DNA of 64,000 nt from an uncultured Alphaproteobacteria bacterium (GCA_902574995.1 CACGPP010000004.1:50461-114460), one strand, 5' to 3'; numbered from the stretch's first letter, positions 1 to 8,512 are shown. Numbers and translations are program-made. Notes: generated from the sequence alone by a model not told the origin.

Positions 1-36
1 CATTTGATATCTATAAAATTATGTTAATTATTATAT

Positions 37-1233
37 ATGATTGATTATATACAGTTATTCAAAGATAGAAATCTATTCAATCAATGCACTAATGAAATAG
101 AACTTAATAATTTACTCAATAAGAAAAAAATTATTTTTTATATTGGATTTGATGCTACAGCTGATGCGTTACATGCTGGTAGTCTTGTACAATTAAGAGC
201 TATTAAGACTCTAATCAAACATGGTCATCAGGCAATAGTACTATTAGGTGGAGGCACAACAAAAATTGGTGACCCCTCTGGCAAAGATGCCTCAAGACAA
301 ATTTTAACTTACGAAACAATCCAAAAAAATATTGAGAATTTTAAAAGAATATTTGAACATTATTTTAGAGATTTCAAAGAAAATATAAAATTTATAAATA
401 ATGATCAATGGCTTGATAAATTAAACTACATAGAGTTATTGAGAGATTTGGGAAGTCAAGTCTCAATCAATCGAATGCTTACATTTGAGAGTGTTAAAGA
501 GAGACTTAAAAGAGAGCAATCATTATCATTTTTGGAATTTAATTACATGATACTTCAAAGTTATGATTTTCTTCACTTAAATAAACATGAAAATTGCGAG
601 TTGCAAATTGGTGGCTCGGATCAATGGGGTAATATCGTTTTGGGTATGGAAATTATATCAAAAATAAACAAAAAGGATGCTTTTGGTCTAACTACACCTC
701 TTTTAACTACCTCTACGGGTAATAAGATGGGCAAGACCGAGCAAGGCGCTGTCTGGATAGATCAAAATAAATACAGTTCTTACGATTTCTATCAGTATTG
801 GAGAAATGTGGACGATAATGATGTGGAAAAACTATTGCTTATTTTTAGTGATTTAGACAAAGAAGAAATAAAAATATTAATTAAAGAAGATATCAATAAT
901 GCGAAAAAAAAATTAGCATATTTAGTGACAACAGATTGTCACTCAGAAAACTCAGCACAAGAGGCTGAAGAAAAAGCAAGATCAATTTTTGAAAATAATT
1001 CTTACGACAATATTGATGAAATTATCTTTAAAATAGACTCAAAACTCATAGATACACTAACATCCAATAGTACGGTCTCATCAAAATCTGAAGCAAAAAG
1101 GCTAATTGAGGGTGGTGGTATAAAGATTGACGACGACCAAATTAACGATATTAATCTTACGATTGATAAGTCTTATAACGGAAAAACACTCAAGATTGGT
1201 AAAAAAAAATATTTTAAAATTATTGTTAAGTAA
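37..1233 (+). CDS. tyrS: Tyrosyl-tRNA synthetase
   Basis: Class I aminoacyl-tRNA synthetase that charges tRNA-Tyr in the cytoplasm. The 398-residue protein has the HIGH-type signature as HAGSL near residue 46, the tyrosine-site stretch QIGGSDQWGN near residue 188 and the KMSKS-type loop as KMGKT near residue 230. A C-terminal S4-like RNA-binding segment contains SKSEAKRLIEGGGIKI. Length is normal for bacterial TyrRS. The ATG is close to the window edge and no clear Shine-Dalgarno is visible upstream. The 3' end overlaps the convergent MetX-like gene by 8 bases. Assignment is secure from motifs and full-length fit. Confidence 0.97.
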   Translation: MIDYIQLFKDRNLFNQCTNEIELNNLLNKKKIIFYIGFDATADALHAGSLVQLRAIKTLIKHGHQAIVLLGGGTTKIGDPSGKDASRQILTYETIQKNIENFKRIFEHYFRDFKENIKFINNDQWLDKLNYIELLRDLGSQVSINRMLTFESVKERLKREQSLSFLEFNYMILQSYDFLHLNKHENCELQIGGSDQWGNIVLGMEIISKINKKDAFGLTTPLLTTSTGNKMGKTEQGAVWIDQNKYSSYDFYQYWRNVDDNDVEKLLLIFSDLDKEEIKILIKEDINNAKKKLAYLVTTDCHSENSAQEAEEKARSIFENNSYDNIDEIIFKIDSKLIDTLTSNSTVSSKSEAKRLIEGGGIKIDDDQINDINLTIDKSYNGKTLKIGKKKYFKIIVK

Positions 1234-2242
1234 CCAATATATCTTTTATAGCATCATTAACGAAATTTAAATCATCTTTGGACTTACCTGCTCCAGCATA
1301 ATGACCGTAGCTTGAAGGAATGATACGTAATTCACCATTTTTAATATTTTTTAATTCAATTTCATTATCCTCTGGGGGGAAGTATAAATCATTTTTACCT
1401 GGCATTAAAATACATCGCGCAGTAATAGAGTTAAGAGCTTTATCAAATTGATTGTTAAATTTATTATTGTTGCTAATGTCATGCTCTTGCCAAGTTCTTA
1501 TCATCGCTAATAAATCATTTGCATCCTTCCGATAATAAATTCTATTCCAAAGTTTATCCAAAACCTCTTTTGCATCTTTGTAACCATCATCGATATATTT
1601 TTTTTCCCTAAACCAGTCTTGCCCATGCGCCCATCCTGCCCATACTCTGGCCATTGTTGTTTTTCCATTTTGAGGTTGTTTTTCATAATTTCCAGAATTC
1701 CAGTTTGGATCTGAAGTCAAAGCAGCATATACACCCTCTAAAAATACATATGTATGCTCTGTGGTTTTAGCATGACCACACATAGAAATCATATTTTCTA
1801 CCATTTCTGGAAAATATGACGCCCACTGAAATGCTTGTTGTCCTCCCATAGACCAACCTATAACTAATTTAATTTTTTCTATGTTGAATATTTCTTTTAA
1901 AAGTAAATATTGGGCTTGTACATTGTCATATATTGTAATTAAAGGAAAATTTGGACCATTATATGGCTTTTCTGCGTTACTTGGTGATGAAGAAACACCA
2001 TTACAAAACATATTTGGAATAATGATGAAATATTTATCTGGATCTATAGGAAAATTATTACCAATCAGATATCCTTGCTCTAGATGTGTGCCAGCATACC
2101 TAGTGGGAAATAAAATTACGTTTGATTTTTCAGAATTTAGTTTCCCAAATGCTAAATAATTTAATTGTAAATCTATTATGTCACCTGATTTTAATTTGAA
2201 ATTATTTAATTGGTATTTATGAAGTTCCTCTTTACTAATCAA
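1226..2242 (-). CDS. MetX/homoserine acetyltransferase-like alpha/beta hydrolase
   Basis: Alpha/beta-hydrolase fold protein of 338 residues resembling the homoserine O-acetyltransferase (MetX) family. The nucleophile elbow is GWSMGGQQA (Ser near residue 132). An Asp in MPGKNDLYFPPED and a His in SSYGHYAGAG complete a plausible triad. True MetX enzymes are usually a little longer (about 370 residues), so the substrate is uncertain; relatives include uncharacterised acyltransferases and hydrolases. It starts with TTG (ATTAG follows), directly after the TAA of the upstream GS-family gene, and there is no nearby ATG, so translation is probably coupled. The pairing with a GS-like ligase suggests a joint role, but the reaction cannot be told from sequence. 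Confidence 0.75.
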   Translation of the reverse strand: MISKEELHKYQLNNFKLKSGDIIDLQLNYLAFGKLNSEKSNVILFPTRYAGTHLEQGYLIGNNFPIDPDKYFIIIPNMFCNGVSSSPSNAEKPYNGPNFPLITIYDNVQAQYLLLKEIFNIEKIKLVIGWSMGGQQAFQWASYFPEMVENMISMCGHAKTTEHTYVFLEGVYAALTSDPNWNSGNYEKQPQNGKTTMARVWAGWAHGQDWFREKKYIDDGYKDAKEVLDKLWNRIYYRKDANDLLAMIRTWQEHDISNNNKFNNQFDKALNSITARCILMPGKNDLYFPPEDNEIELKNIKNGELRIIPSSYGHYAGAGKSKDDLNFVNDAIKDILVT

Positions 2243-3640
2243 TTAAAATAACTTTAGATATTCTTTGATTTCCCAATCAGTTGTAGTTGTATGATATCTA
2301 GACCACTCATCATATTTATATCCAATAAAATTATTTATCATTGCCTCAGAAAAAACTTTTTTAATTAATTTATCAGCGGCAAAAGCGTCTACTGCCTCTA
2401 ATAAATTTCTTGGTAATGTAGTTACCTCTTTTTTTTCTTTCTCAGTCAAATCATAAAGACTTTTATTAGTTGGTTTTGGGGGCTTCATTTTTTTGTCGAT
2501 ACCCTCTGTAACAGCTGCTGCTAATAAAGAGAAAGTTAAATAAGGATTTTGAGTTAAATCAGACGCCCTATTTTCTATACAATATCTATTTTGTGGTAGT
2601 CTTATCATAGCTGATCTATTATTACTGCCGTATGTCATGTGTGTAGGGGCCCATGTATGACGACCACCATCAAGGCCCTCAACTGTAGGAACAAATCCGT
2701 TATATGAGTTAACAGTTGGGCAGGCTAGCGCTGTAATCGCTGCTCCATGTTTTAAAATTCCAGCCACAGCATTATAGGCTTTATCAGAGAAATTATTTCC
2801 ATTCTTATATATGTTATTATTTTTCTTTTTAATTGATGCCACACTATGATTGATGTGAGCACCTGCTCTCCAATCACTAATAGTTGTCTTTGGCATAAAT
2901 GATACAAAATATCCATATTTTTTTGCAACTTCCTTGAGTAACACTCTTAAAAATACAAATCTATCAGCCATCCCTAAAATGTCTGTGTAACCAAAATCTA
3001 ATTCATACTGGCCATATGCGCCCTCTGCAACTACGTCATGGAGATCCCATTTCAAATCATTATTTAAAATATCTATTATTTCTTTTAAAAAATGCATTCC
3101 ATCTATTGAGTACTCTGAGTCATACCCAAAAGCTTGTCTTCTCAAGTTTATAGGATCTCTATCAATCGCCTTAACTGGTTTATCACCCTCCCACTTCATT
3201 AAAAAAAATTCAGGTTCGATACCAACAAAAAATTTCAAGTCAGATTTAGCGCTTTCCTTTATTTGTTTTTTTAACGTCATTCTTGGGCAAACATCGTAAG
3301 GTTTGTCATTCCAATATAAATCTGCAAAAACCCATGCACATGTTTTATCCCATGGACATATAACAAGACTATCCAAATCTGGCACAGGGATTTGATCATT
3401 ATCTGCTGGAGTTAATTCTGGAACAAAGGAAACAGAATGAACAGCAAATTGAGGGCCTTTACCCATACAAAGATCCTCAAAATCAGATATAGGCATAGGC
3501 TTAGTTTTTGGACTACCCAGAAAATCAATCCAATTAGAATAAATGTATTTTACGCCTTTTTTTTCTAAATCCTTTTTTATTTTTCTAACTTTTTTTACAT
3601 CAGGTAAGGCGTCTTTAAAATTTTCAAAATATTGACTCAA
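2243..3640 (-). CDS. Divergent glutamine-synthetase-family ligase
   Basis: 465-residue member of the glutamine synthetase fold, in the GlnT/PuuA-like group rather than GlnA. Visible blocks are EPEFFLM, GQYELDFGY, AGAHINHS, PTVNSYNG, SNNRSAMIRLP and ENRASDLTQNPYL. Compared with the two other GS paralogues in this window, the HEDA/NGQFE region reads AEGAYGQYELDF: the His and Asp before the metal-binding Glu are replaced. RFExR reads RYCIENR. ATP- and glutamate-binding residues look retained, so it is probably an active gamma-glutamyl ligase with a different amine substrate. Family members glutamylate amines or amino alcohols. It is followed without a gap by the MetX-like gene. A Shine-Dalgarno GGAGGAG lies just upstream of the ATG. 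Confidence 0.82.
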   Translation of the reverse strand: MSQYFENFKDALPDVKKVRKIKKDLEKKGVKYIYSNWIDFLGSPKTKPMPISDFEDLCMGKGPQFAVHSVSFVPELTPADNDQIPVPDLDSLVICPWDKTCAWVFADLYWNDKPYDVCPRMTLKKQIKESAKSDLKFFVGIEPEFFLMKWEGDKPVKAIDRDPINLRRQAFGYDSEYSIDGMHFLKEIIDILNNDLKWDLHDVVAEGAYGQYELDFGYTDILGMADRFVFLRVLLKEVAKKYGYFVSFMPKTTISDWRAGAHINHSVASIKKKNNNIYKNGNNFSDKAYNAVAGILKHGAAITALACPTVNSYNGFVPTVEGLDGGRHTWAPTHMTYGSNNRSAMIRLPQNRYCIENRASDLTQNPYLTFSLLAAAVTEGIDKKMKPPKPTNKSLYDLTEKEKKEVTTLPRNLLEAVDAFAADKLIKKVFSEAMINNFIGYKYDEWSRYHTTTTDWEIKEYLKLF

Positions 3641-3716
3641 GTTAGTCTCCTCCTAAAATTTAAATCTTATCGAATTGAAATTATATGACCATAATATAAA
3701 ATTACTACTTCAAATT

Positions 3717-3962
3717 ATGAATATTGATTACTTTAAAAAATCATGGATTAAATTTTACAAAAGAGGCTTTATGATGGGATTTTTTGTTTTAACTTTTATA
3801 CTCACTGTTGATCAGTTTTTACAGACACCACTTTTTTTTAGTAAGATTACAGATATAAAAGTATTTATGTTCATTATATCCACTATTTTTTTTGCAGCAG
3901 TTTTTTGTGGTCTTTTAGCAGTGATTTTTTTATCACTAATTATGATCGCTACTAAAAAATAA
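3717..3962 (+). CDS. Small two-helix membrane protein
   Basis: Predicted 81-residue protein starting at the ATG that encodes MNIDYFKKSWIKFY. An in-frame TTG at 3675 would add 14 residues but begins in a less hydrophobic, unconserved-looking leader, so I prefer the ATG. It has a basic amphipathic N-terminus and two hydrophobic segments (MMGFFVLTFILTVDQF and MFIISTIFFAAVFCGLLAVIF), ending in ATKK. No family recognised. It lies alone on the plus strand between two minus-strand genes, and its stop abuts the end of the amidotransferase gene with no gap. Probably a real gene given the clean two-TM pattern in a compact genome, but the function is unknown. Confidence 0.6.
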   Translation: MNIDYFKKSWIKFYKRGFMMGFFVLTFILTVDQFLQTPLFFSKITDIKVFMFIISTIFFAAVFCGLLAVIFLSLIMIATKK

Positions 3963-4703
3963 TTATAATTTAATATTTTCTAACCAATTCAGTAATTCAA
4001 GTTCTCTATTAAATTGATCTTCATTTTCAAAACTTTGTAATTTATTTAATAATGCTTCAAATTCATTTTCACTCATAATCTTTAAATAATTTCTTTTCCA
4101 ATAACTCATTAATTTACCGATATAGTTGTATGGTAGTTCTGGATGATATTGAGTACAAAATATGTTTTGTTTTTTATGACAGATGGATTGAATAGAATGA
4201 TTATTCTCAGAAATTATGTCAAAGTCCTTGGGAAGAGTTTCTAAACTATCGTAATGATGACCAGGGGCAGTAAATAAATTTTTTTTATTTTTATAAACAA
4301 AATGATTTTTTATAATTTTTATTTTTTCAGAATATCCAAACTCTGGACTCATAGAACTTGATATTTTTCCTCCAAATGCTGTTACAGCCACTTGAAGACC
4401 CCAACAACTTCCCCAAATTGGTCTTTCTAGAGTTGCTATTCTATCAAATATCTTCAACTGATTTTTATTGTGATCATTGTCATCATAAATATTACCGAGA
4501 CCTCCGGTCCATAAAAAGGCATCGTAATCTTCAAAACTAAATTTATTTACATCCTCAATGTAAGGTTTATAAACCGAGATATTTGAGAGGGGATTTTGCT
4601 TTTTAATAATTTCTTCAAAAAAACTATATTGATAAGAAGAATTTGATTTAACATGTTCATTATCATGGTTTTGATCCATGCCACTGATAATTAGTAAATT
4701 CAA
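3963..4703 (-). CDS. Class I glutamine amidotransferase-like protein (GMP-synthase GATase type)
   Basis: 246-residue stand-alone class I (triad) glutamine amidotransferase domain. The nucleophile elbow is WGSCWGLQ (Cys100) and the His/Glu pair is in TQYHPEL (His187, Glu189). No synthase domain is attached. Stand-alone relatives hydrolyse gamma-glutamyl compounds or serve as ammonia donors; PuuD-type gamma-glutamyl hydrolases belong to the same superfamily. It lies close to a GS-like ligase, so removal of a gamma-glutamyl group is a reasonable inference, not shown. A paralogue with the same opening residues (MNLLI) is at 53136-53921. The minus-strand gene ends flush with the small membrane gene. 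Confidence 0.8.
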   Translation of the reverse strand: MNLLIISGMDQNHDNEHVKSNSSYQYSFFEEIIKKQNPLSNISVYKPYIEDVNKFSFEDYDAFLWTGGLGNIYDDNDHNKNQLKIFDRIATLERPIWGSCWGLQVAVTAFGGKISSSMSPEFGYSEKIKIIKNHFVYKNKKNLFTAPGHHYDSLETLPKDFDIISENNHSIQSICHKKQNIFCTQYHPELPYNYIGKLMSYWKRNYLKIMSENEFEALLNKLQSFENEDQFNRELELLNWLENIKL

Positions 4704-4712
4704 GTTTTCTGT

Positions 4713-4883
4713 TTATTTATGTCTAGAGAATTTCTTTTTTAAAATCAATTCGTTATCTTTTTTTGCAATTTTTCTTAAAATAAAAATCATAAATGCAATC
4801 CAAATAACTGCTGCTATTAGTTTATTTTCAGCTATTGATTGAATGAGATTTTGAAAAAAGAGATTTGAAGTGTTGTAATCCAT
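4713..4883 (-). CDS. Tiny membrane protein, 56 residues
   Basis: I read a 56-residue open frame from ATG at 4883 to TAA at 4713. It begins MDYNTSNLFFQNLIQSIAEN, has one hydrophobic helix (KLIAAVIWIAFMIFILRKIA) and a basic tail (KKDNELILKKKFSRHK). This matches a single-pass membrane protein with a cytoplasmic basic C-terminus. It is separated from the upstream 57-residue gene by a strong hairpin (4891-4914). No family recognised. Support comes from the sensible TM-plus-basic-tail layout and its position in an otherwise empty 400-base gap. No clear Shine-Dalgarno is visible. Confidence 0.5.
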   Translation of the reverse strand: MDYNTSNLFFQNLIQSIAENKLIAAVIWIAFMIFILRKIAKKDNELILKKKFSRHK

Positions 4884-4890
4884 TTATTAT

Positions 4891-4914
4891 AAGGCGGGGA
4901 TAATTCCCCGCCTT
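4891..4914 (-). terminator. GC-rich hairpin between two tiny genes
   Basis: Perfect 10-bp inverted repeat: AAGGCGGGGA, loop TAAT, TCCCCGCCTT. It stands out strongly in AT-rich DNA. On the minus strand it lies after the stop of the amt-linked 57-residue gene and is followed by TATAATAAATGG, so the T-run is weak. It may terminate or attenuate the transcript from the amt side, or protect its 3' end. Confidence 0.7.
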
Positions 4915-4924
4915 AAATTATACA

Positions 4925-5098
4925 TTATTTTGTTTTTTTTGCAGTATCAGACTCGTGTCTTGCTGTTGCCATAGTGACTAGCACGCATAGAGCAATAACA
5001 AAAAGGGTCCAAAATATCAGTGCACCTTCACTGTTGGCATAAGTGAAATAAGCGTCCACACCTTCCCAACTATTTTCAGGTCCTGGAAATGTATTCAT
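4925..5098 (-). CDS. Amt-linked single-pass membrane protein, 57 residues
   Basis: 57-residue frame, ATG at 5098, stop at 4925. A strong GGAAGGAG Shine-Dalgarno sits just upstream, which supports translation. It begins MNTFPGPENSWEGVDAYFTY, carries one hydrophobic helix (GALIFWTLFVIALCVLVTMA) and ends in a polar, basic tail (TARHESDTAKKTK). It starts 20 bases after the ammonium transporter stop, so it is almost certainly co-transcribed with it. It is not GlnK. A small accessory or stabilising subunit of the Amt channel is an inference from position only. Confidence 0.72.
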   Translation of the reverse strand: MNTFPGPENSWEGVDAYFTYANSEGALIFWTLFVIALCVLVTMATARHESDTAKKTK

Positions 5099-5118
5099 AT
5101 TTTCTCCTTCCTTATATG

Positions 5119-6396
5119 TTACTGATATGCCTTGAGATTTAACTCAGCGCTATCAATACCTGCTTTTTGAACTGCATCTGGTACACGTAACCAATTCATC
5201 ATTTTCATAATGAATGATAAACCATAACCAGGCACAAATCCTACTAAGAACATGACTATACATCCAACTAACTGTCCACCAAAACTTGTTGGAGGAATAT
5301 CACCAGATGCTGGATAGCCTGAAGCAAATAATCCCATTGCAATCACACCCCATATACCGGCAACTCCATGAACAGATATGGCTCCTACTGGATCATCAAT
5401 CTTGAAAACACTGTGTAACCAATTATTCGCAGGAATAATTATCACACCGCCAACAAAACCGAGAACAAAGGCTAATCCTGGATACCAAACATCAAGTCCC
5501 GACGCACAGGAGAATATACCTGCAAGACCACCTGACATCATCCAGAATGGGTTACCTTTACTCATCCAGAATGCACCAATCATTCCTCCACCTAGACCCA
5601 TGAGGGTATTGAAAGCGAAAGATGATAGTGTTGCTGGAGCACCGTAAATGTTTATCCATCCACCAAACTCTGCACCTGCCCAGATTAAACAACCACCGAG
5701 GAATCCGAAGAAACCAACAATAATCATTAAAAGACCAATAAATGAGAAACGAAGATCATGACCCTCAATCTCATTCGCAGAACCGTCAGCATTGTATTTA
5801 CCAACTCTAGGTCCTAAGTTTAAGACAACTCCGAAAGCAAACCAACCTGCTACCATGTGAACAACACCAGCTGCTCCAACATCATGATATCCGAATTGTG
5901 TTACTAACCAACCATCAGGATGCCAGCCCCATGAAGCGGCTAAGATCCATGCTACAGACCCTAAAACAACAGCCAAGAAAGTAAATGAGCTAATTCTTAT
6001 TCTCTCAAGAACAGATCCTGAAAAAATAGATGCTGTAGTACAAGCAAATAATGTAAATGCTGCCCAGAAAACACCTGTGGCTTGGTCACTTAACATTGGC
6101 CCCATAGATACATTCCATGGAGTACCATAACCGTCAAGTGCTATTGGAGTAAATCCCTCTGGAAATGCAAGATAAATATACCAACCAAATAACCAGAAGG
6201 TTGGTATCATAAACGCGAACGCTAAAAGGTTTTTTGTAGCTGAAGAGACCGCATTTTTAAAACGAGACGATCCTACTTCATACATCAAGAAACCTACGTG
6301 AATTGCAATCATTAACGCAGTACACCACCAATAGTAAGCTTCCATACTGACGTTCGCTTGCATCATCACGTACGATTCAAGTTCTTCAAGTGTCAT
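5119..6396 (-). CDS. amt: Ammonium transporter, Amt family
   Basis: 425-residue inner-membrane ammonium channel with about 11 hydrophobic segments. The two pore histidines of the family are visible in GAAGVVHMVAGW and GAISVHGVAGIWG. The protein lacks a signal peptide and starts in a periplasmic helix. No glnK gene adjoins it, unlike the usual amtB-glnK pair; instead a tiny membrane gene follows. It is divergent from the gmaS/glnT-type gene with a 233-base gap. Transport of methylammonium as well as ammonium is known for Amt proteins and would suit the neighbourhood, but that is inferred. A GGAGG Shine-Dalgarno precedes the ATG. Confidence 0.95.
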   Translation of the reverse strand: MTLEELESYVMMQANVSMEAYYWWCTALMIAIHVGFLMYEVGSSRFKNAVSSATKNLLAFAFMIPTFWLFGWYIYLAFPEGFTPIALDGYGTPWNVSMGPMLSDQATGVFWAAFTLFACTTASIFSGSVLERIRISSFTFLAVVLGSVAWILAASWGWHPDGWLVTQFGYHDVGAAGVVHMVAGWFAFGVVLNLGPRVGKYNADGSANEIEGHDLRFSFIGLLMIIVGFFGFLGGCLIWAGAEFGGWINIYGAPATLSSFAFNTLMGLGGGMIGAFWMSKGNPFWMMSGGLAGIFSCASGLDVWYPGLAFVLGFVGGVIIIPANNWLHSVFKIDDPVGAISVHGVAGIWGVIAMGLFASGYPASGDIPPTSFGGQLVGCIVMFLVGFVPGYGLSFIMKMMNWLRVPDAVQKAGIDSAELNLKAYQ

Positions 6397-6629
6397 TATA
6401 TGACCTCCTTATTAATTATTACTTTTTATTTTTATAAAAATAAAAAAGAACAGAGAAAAAATCTTTTTACAACTTTTTAGAATCTTCTTTCCTGTACTTT
6501 TATGTATTTTACTTTTAATTGACTTAATTATAAAATCAAAAGAAATTAATTAATGTTAAAAAAAGATTGAGTTCAATTGTTTTTTTAATGGTATGCACGA
6601 TTTGCATATTCAGATAGAGGAGATATATA
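6397..6629. promoter_or_regulatory. Divergent amt / gmaS promoter region
   Basis: 233-base AT-rich gap between the two divergent nitrogen genes. It holds a palindrome at 6592-6608 (TATGCA, spacer CGATT, TGCATA) just upstream of the gmaS ribosome binding site AGAGGAG (6616-6622). An all-AT 24-base palindrome lies at 6423-6446. The TGTTTCAT-type operator found at other methylamine promoters in the window is not present here, so this pair is probably controlled differently, perhaps by nitrogen status. Confidence 0.5.
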
Positions 6630-7937
6630 ATGGCAACTAACCTTCACCAATTTGCAAAAAAAAATGGTGTTAAATATTTTTTTGTAAGCTTTGTAGATTT
6701 ATTTGGAGTGCTCAGATCAAAGCTTGTACCTGCAACAGCTATAGATGAAATTCAATCTGAAGGTGCTGGATTTGCTGGTTTTGCAACATGGCTTGATATG
6801 TCTCCAGCTGACTCTGATATGTTTGGTATGCCTGATGGTGATAGTGTTATCCAGCTTCCCTGGAATAAAGAAATAGCTTGGGTTGCCTCAGATTTGTTTA
6901 TGGATGGTAAACCAGTAGAAACCTCACCAAGAATAGCCTTAAAAAGACAAATAGAAAAAGCAGCTAAAAAAAATCTTTATATGAAGTCAGGTGTTGAGTG
7001 TGAATTTTTTCTAGTTAATGAAGATGGGACTTCTTTATCAGATCAAAGGGATACGCAAGCAAAACCATGCTATGACTCCTCTGCATTAATGAGAAGATAT
7101 GATGTTATTACTGAAATATGTGACTCAATGATCTCACTTGGATGGAAACCTTACCAAAACGACCATGAGGATGCGAATGGTCAATTTGAAATGAACTGGG
7201 ATTTTTCAGATTGTTTAGTAACTGCAGATAGACATGCTTTTTTTAAATTCATGGTCAAATCTATTGCTGAAAAACATTCATTAAGGGCGACTTTCATGCC
7301 CAAACCTTTCACAAATTTAACAGGCAATGGATGTCATTGTCATATTTCTATTTGGGATAAATCTGGCAAAAAAAATATGTTTTTAGATAAAAAAGATGAA
7401 TTAGGTTTATCCAAAACTGGTTACAATTTCTTAGGTGGAATAATGGAAAGTGCGGACAAAATGGCTGCTGTTTTTAATCCAACTGTAAACTCATATAAAA
7501 GAATCAACGGTAGTGTTACAACATCAGGTGCAACTTGGTCACCAAGTTCGATTACTTGGGCAGGTAACAACAGAACACACATGGTTAGAGTTCCTGGAGC
7601 AGGAAGATTTGAATTGAGATTAATGGATGGAGCTACAAATCCTTATTTACTTCAAGCAGGTATTTTACTTTTAGGTTTGGACGGTTTAAATAATAAAAGA
7701 GACCCTGGTAAAAGATTAGATATTAATATGTACACAGAGGGTCACAAAGCTGGAAAAGTAAAGAAATTGCCATTAAATCTTCTTGATGCAATACGTGATT
7801 TTGATAAATCAAAAATCATTAGAGCAGGTTTTGGTGATGATTTAGTTAATAGCTATGTCAAACTAAAAAATCAAGATTGGGGTACTTTTAATAAACACCT
7901 TTCTAATTGGGAAAGAGAAACAACTCTAGATTGTTAA
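6630..7937 (+). CDS. gmaS: Type III glutamine synthetase / gamma-glutamylmethylamide synthetase
   Basis: 435-residue GS-fold ligase. In methylotrophs this family joins methylamine to glutamate with ATP, giving gamma-glutamylmethylamide, the first step of the N-methylglutamate pathway; close relatives are called GlnT. Motifs seen: GVECEFFLV, HEDANGQFEMNW, NGCHCHIS, PTVNSYKR, AGNNRTHMVRVPG and RFELRLMDGATNPYL. The EDANGQFE and GNNRTH blocks are, as I recall, those used as conserved gmaS primer sites in marine bacteria, and the length is exactly that of GmaS/GlnT. The Shine-Dalgarno AGAGGAG is 7 bases before the ATG. Divergent from amt. The alternative is a glutamine-forming GlnT, and the other ligase at 12152 could instead be the true GmaS. 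Confidence 0.8.
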   Translation: MATNLHQFAKKNGVKYFFVSFVDLFGVLRSKLVPATAIDEIQSEGAGFAGFATWLDMSPADSDMFGMPDGDSVIQLPWNKEIAWVASDLFMDGKPVETSPRIALKRQIEKAAKKNLYMKSGVECEFFLVNEDGTSLSDQRDTQAKPCYDSSALMRRYDVITEICDSMISLGWKPYQNDHEDANGQFEMNWDFSDCLVTADRHAFFKFMVKSIAEKHSLRATFMPKPFTNLTGNGCHCHISIWDKSGKKNMFLDKKDELGLSKTGYNFLGGIMESADKMAAVFNPTVNSYKRINGSVTTSGATWSPSSITWAGNNRTHMVRVPGAGRFELRLMDGATNPYLLQAGILLLGLDGLNNKRDPGKRLDINMYTEGHKAGKVKKLPLNLLDAIRDFDKSKIIRAGFGDDLVNSYVKLKNQDWGTFNKHLSNWERETTLDC

Positions 7938-7944
7938 ATTATTT

Positions 7945-8499
7945 ATGACACCTGAAGTTTTACAAGAAAAGTTTCTTGATTGGCAATGTCAATCTAGAAT
8001 TCAGGCATTTAGAACACAAAATGGCAGACCAAATTCATCTATGGCACCTATATTGCTTGATAAGAAAGGAAATGAACTTCTAAGAATTATTGTTGTAATT
8101 TCGGAAAATGATCCTGTAAACACTACAAAACTGTTTGAACACACTTTTAAACGAACTTACGATCCTGCTGATCGATTTGATAAAATGAATAAATTTTTAT
8201 CTTCTGAATATTTTATGGATAAAGATAAATTTTCAGACTCTTTATTTGCTACTTTTCCAAAAAACTCAAGTATCTCAAAAAAAGTAGTTAAAGACGGCTC
8301 ATGTATCTTAGATTTTATTCACCTTTCTACAAATTATAGATTGTCATGCTCTCCTTTTATTCTCGATAAAAATGAGGAACATTGGGAAAATATTTTTTGG
8401 CATAATAAAAATTTTAATCCTGGTTTGGGAAATGACATTGATGTTATAAAATTTATTCCAAACTGGAAAAAATCTAAATTAATAAGAATTAAAGATTAA
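7945..8499 (+). CDS. Hypothetical protein following gmaS
   Basis: 184-residue soluble protein starting 7 bases after the gmaS stop, so almost certainly in the same transcript. No signal peptide or membrane segment. It begins MTPEVLQEKFLDWQCQSRIQ and has moderately charged mixed alpha/beta character, with aromatic-rich stretches (EHWENIFWHNKNFNPG). No family recognised. Tight coupling to gmaS suggests a role linked to the ligase (partner, regulator or downstream enzyme), but nothing in the sequence tells which. The plus-strand unit ends at the strong hairpin at 8513. Confidence 0.75.
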   Translation: MTPEVLQEKFLDWQCQSRIQAFRTQNGRPNSSMAPILLDKKGNELLRIIVVISENDPVNTTKLFEHTFKRTYDPADRFDKMNKFLSSEYFMDKDKFSDSLFATFPKNSSISKKVVKDGSCILDFIHLSTNYRLSCSPFILDKNEEHWENIFWHNKNFNPGLGNDIDVIKFIPNWKKSKLIRIKD

Positions 8500-8512
8500 A
8501 ATATTTGAATGT

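Noticed and set aside
6423..6446. 24-base all-AT palindrome upstream of amt
   Set aside because: Composed only of A/T runs and expected by chance in such AT-rich DNA; not matched elsewhere.
6590..6608. Possible sigma-54 promoter (GG...TTGCA) before gmaS
   Set aside because: The GG and GC elements are 12 bases apart instead of the required 10, and the sequence is better explained as a palindrome.
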